A stretch of 64,000 bases of DNA from Chryseobacterium herbae (lineage in GTDB: Bacteria; Bacteroidota; Bacteroidia; Flavobacteriales; Weeksellaceae). Location of the stretch: assembly GCF_025154075.1 (NCBI RefSeq), contig NZ_JAOAMU010000004.1, positions 310,001 to 374,000 on the forward strand. The letters are read 5' to 3'. Both the position numbers and the translations under genes were made by a program. Shown one piece after another: positions 62,817 to 64,000 of this stretch. A model generated the notes under the pieces. It was not told where the DNA came from and did no database searches. It saw only the letters and a list, made by a program, of their open reading frames with translations. The number at the start of each line of letters is the position of its first letter. Within the stretch, counting starts at the first letter, position 1.

Positions 62817-64000
62817 TTAAAACTGAAAATATATAAATTCATTACTCCCGAAATTGGCAAAATTCAAAGTAAGATAGGCTACTACAATATAAATAACCGC
62901 CTGAATCCACCATTTCCTTTCCTGAATTTTCAATCCGTAATCGTGGGTTCGGTTCATCCATTCCATTCCAAGCATAAAAATAATCAATCCTGCTAAAACA
63001 GGGTGAAATGCAGTGGGAAACGAAAATAAACTTTGACTGAAAATTCCTTTAATATATCCTATCGCGTCCGAAACACTGGCTGCGCGGAAGAAAATCCAGG
63101 CAAAGCAGGTCAGTGCAAAAGTGATCAGAATGCTGAAAACCTCCCTGAACGAGGGAATGATCTTACCCATCGCTACTACTTCCAGATGATGTCTGTTTTT
63201 TTCAGCTATCAGTAACGGAAGGAAAAACAGAGCGTTCAAACCGCCCCAAATAATGAAAGTCCAGTTGGCGCCATGCCAGAAACCGCTTACGAGAAAGATG
63301 ATAAAAGTATTTCTGATCTTCATCCACAATCCACCCTTGCTTCCTCCTAAAGGGATATACAGATAATCTCTGAACCATGAAGAAAGTGAAATATGCCATC
63401 TTCTCCAGAACTCCGCAATGTCTCTCGAAAAATACGGATAAGAAAAGTTTTTTAATAATTCAATACCAAATAATCTGGAGGTTCCCAACGCAATATCTGA
63501 ATATCCAGAGAAATCCCCATAAATCTGGAATGCAAAAAGAACCGCTCCCAGCACAAGATTGCTGGCACTTTCCGTATGGTAATTGGTAAATATTTCGTTG
63601 ACAATCGGAGCACAGTTATCAGCAATCACCATCTTCTTAAAAAATCCCCAAAGAATCTGCGCCATCCCGTCTTTTGCTCTTTCATAATCAAAAGATCTTT
63701 TACGCTGGATCTGGGGAAGAAGGTGTGTGGCCCTTTCAATAGGTCCAGCAACCAATAACGGGAAATAGCTTACAAAAACCGCATAATCTACATAGTTTCT
63801 CTCTGCAGGAATTCTTTTTTTATACACATCAATAACGTAAGACAAGCCATGGAATGTATAGAAGGAAATACCCACCGGTAAAATCACTTTTAGCATCCAC
63901 ATATTGACCCCGAACCCGAATGTTTTCAATAATTCAGCAAAATTCTCAATGAAGAAATTGTAATATTTAAAGAATCCCAGAAATCCGAGATTGATCCCGA
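62817..64000 (-). CDS. second MBOAT-family membrane O-acyltransferase (5' partial, cut by window end)
   Basis: The frame is open to the last base of the window; the visible ~394 residues begin with INLGFLGFFKYYNFFIENF, as in MBOAT proteins, so the true start lies outside. Hallmarks are VGISFYTFHGLSYVIDVYKK, FPLLVAGPIERATHLLP, FQIYGDFSGYSDIALG, EFWRRWHISLSSWFRDYLYI and the catalytic His in FWHGANWTF. The SGNH-like gene follows immediately. It is clearly different from the first MBOAT and closer to the alginate or peptidoglycan acetylation type. Confidence 0.93.
   Translation of the reverse strand, partial: GINLGFLGFFKYYNFFIENFAELLKTFGFGVNMWMLKVILPVGISFYTFHGLSYVIDVYKKRIPAERNYVDYAVFVSYFPLLVAGPIERATHLLPQIQRKRSFDYERAKDGMAQILWGFFKKMVIADNCAPIVNEIFTNYHTESASNLVLGAVLFAFQIYGDFSGYSDIALGTSRLFGIELLKNFSYPYFSRDIAEFWRRWHISLSSWFRDYLYIPLGGSKGGLWMKIRNTFIIFLVSGFWHGANWTFIIWGGLNALFFLPLLIAEKNRHHLEVVAMGKIIPSFREVFSILITFALTCFAWIFFRAASVSDAIGYIKGIFSQSLFSFPTAFHPVLAGLIIFMLGMEWMNRTHDYGLKIQERKWWIQAVIYIVVAYLTLNFANFGSNEFIYFQF

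Overview
The window reads as the chromosome of a low-GC Flavobacteriia member, most like Chryseobacterium or a close Weeksellaceae relative. This is inferred from gene content: two SusC/SusD outer-membrane uptake pairs, a BshC bacillithiol enzyme, a GYDIA-type GHMP kinase, ATP-dependent PckA, a Bacteroidota putative porin, and promoters of the Bacteroidota type (TTG, 18-20 nt, TAnnTTTG). No rRNA, tRNA, CRISPR array or complete insertion sequence was seen.

Layout. 1-2.3 kb: the 3' end of an RHS-repeat protein with a variable, toxin-like tail and two overlapping small membrane genes (possible immunity). 2.5-7.2 kb: a SusD/SusC pair on the minus strand whose leader carries a SAM-I (S-box) riboswitch just downstream of a good promoter. 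7.4-18 kb: housekeeping and envelope genes (aroQ, pckA, GHMP kinase, fabD, a LysM/receptor-like protein, bshC, a porin, a small secreted protein). 18.1-22.4 kb: a second SusD/SusC pair without a riboswitch. 23-27.8 kb: infB, nusA and rimP as one operon, with a terminator-like hairpin in its leader.

28.4 kb to the window end is a large surface-polysaccharide locus. It starts with sugar-nucleotide genes (ugd, rfbB, rfbA). Next comes a block bounded by two near-identical terminators, holding a cupin sugar isomerase, a GNAT acyltransferase, an acyl carrier protein, a ketoacyl-ACP synthase III and a DegT aminotransferase. Together these suggest a dTDP-amino-deoxyhexose N-acylated from a dedicated ACP. 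An O-antigen-type ABC exporter (permease plus ATPase with a glycan-binding tail) follows. After it come about a dozen glycosyltransferases, two tandem paralogous membrane proteins, an AsnB-type amidotransferase and an OafA-type acyltransferase.

From 55 kb the strand flips. A compact six-gene operon encodes an FkbH-like enzyme, a methyltransferase, a second ACP, a VOC protein, an MBOAT acyltransferase and an SGNH-like protein. It is organised like a Dlt system in which the acyl group is probably glyceryl-derived and loaded by FkbH instead of D-alanine loaded by DltA. Upstream of it lie an OafA acyltransferase and a second SGNH/MBOAT pair, the latter cut by the window end. I consider the FkbH-ACP-MBOAT-SGNH operon and the riboswitch-controlled SusCD pair the two most interesting items.
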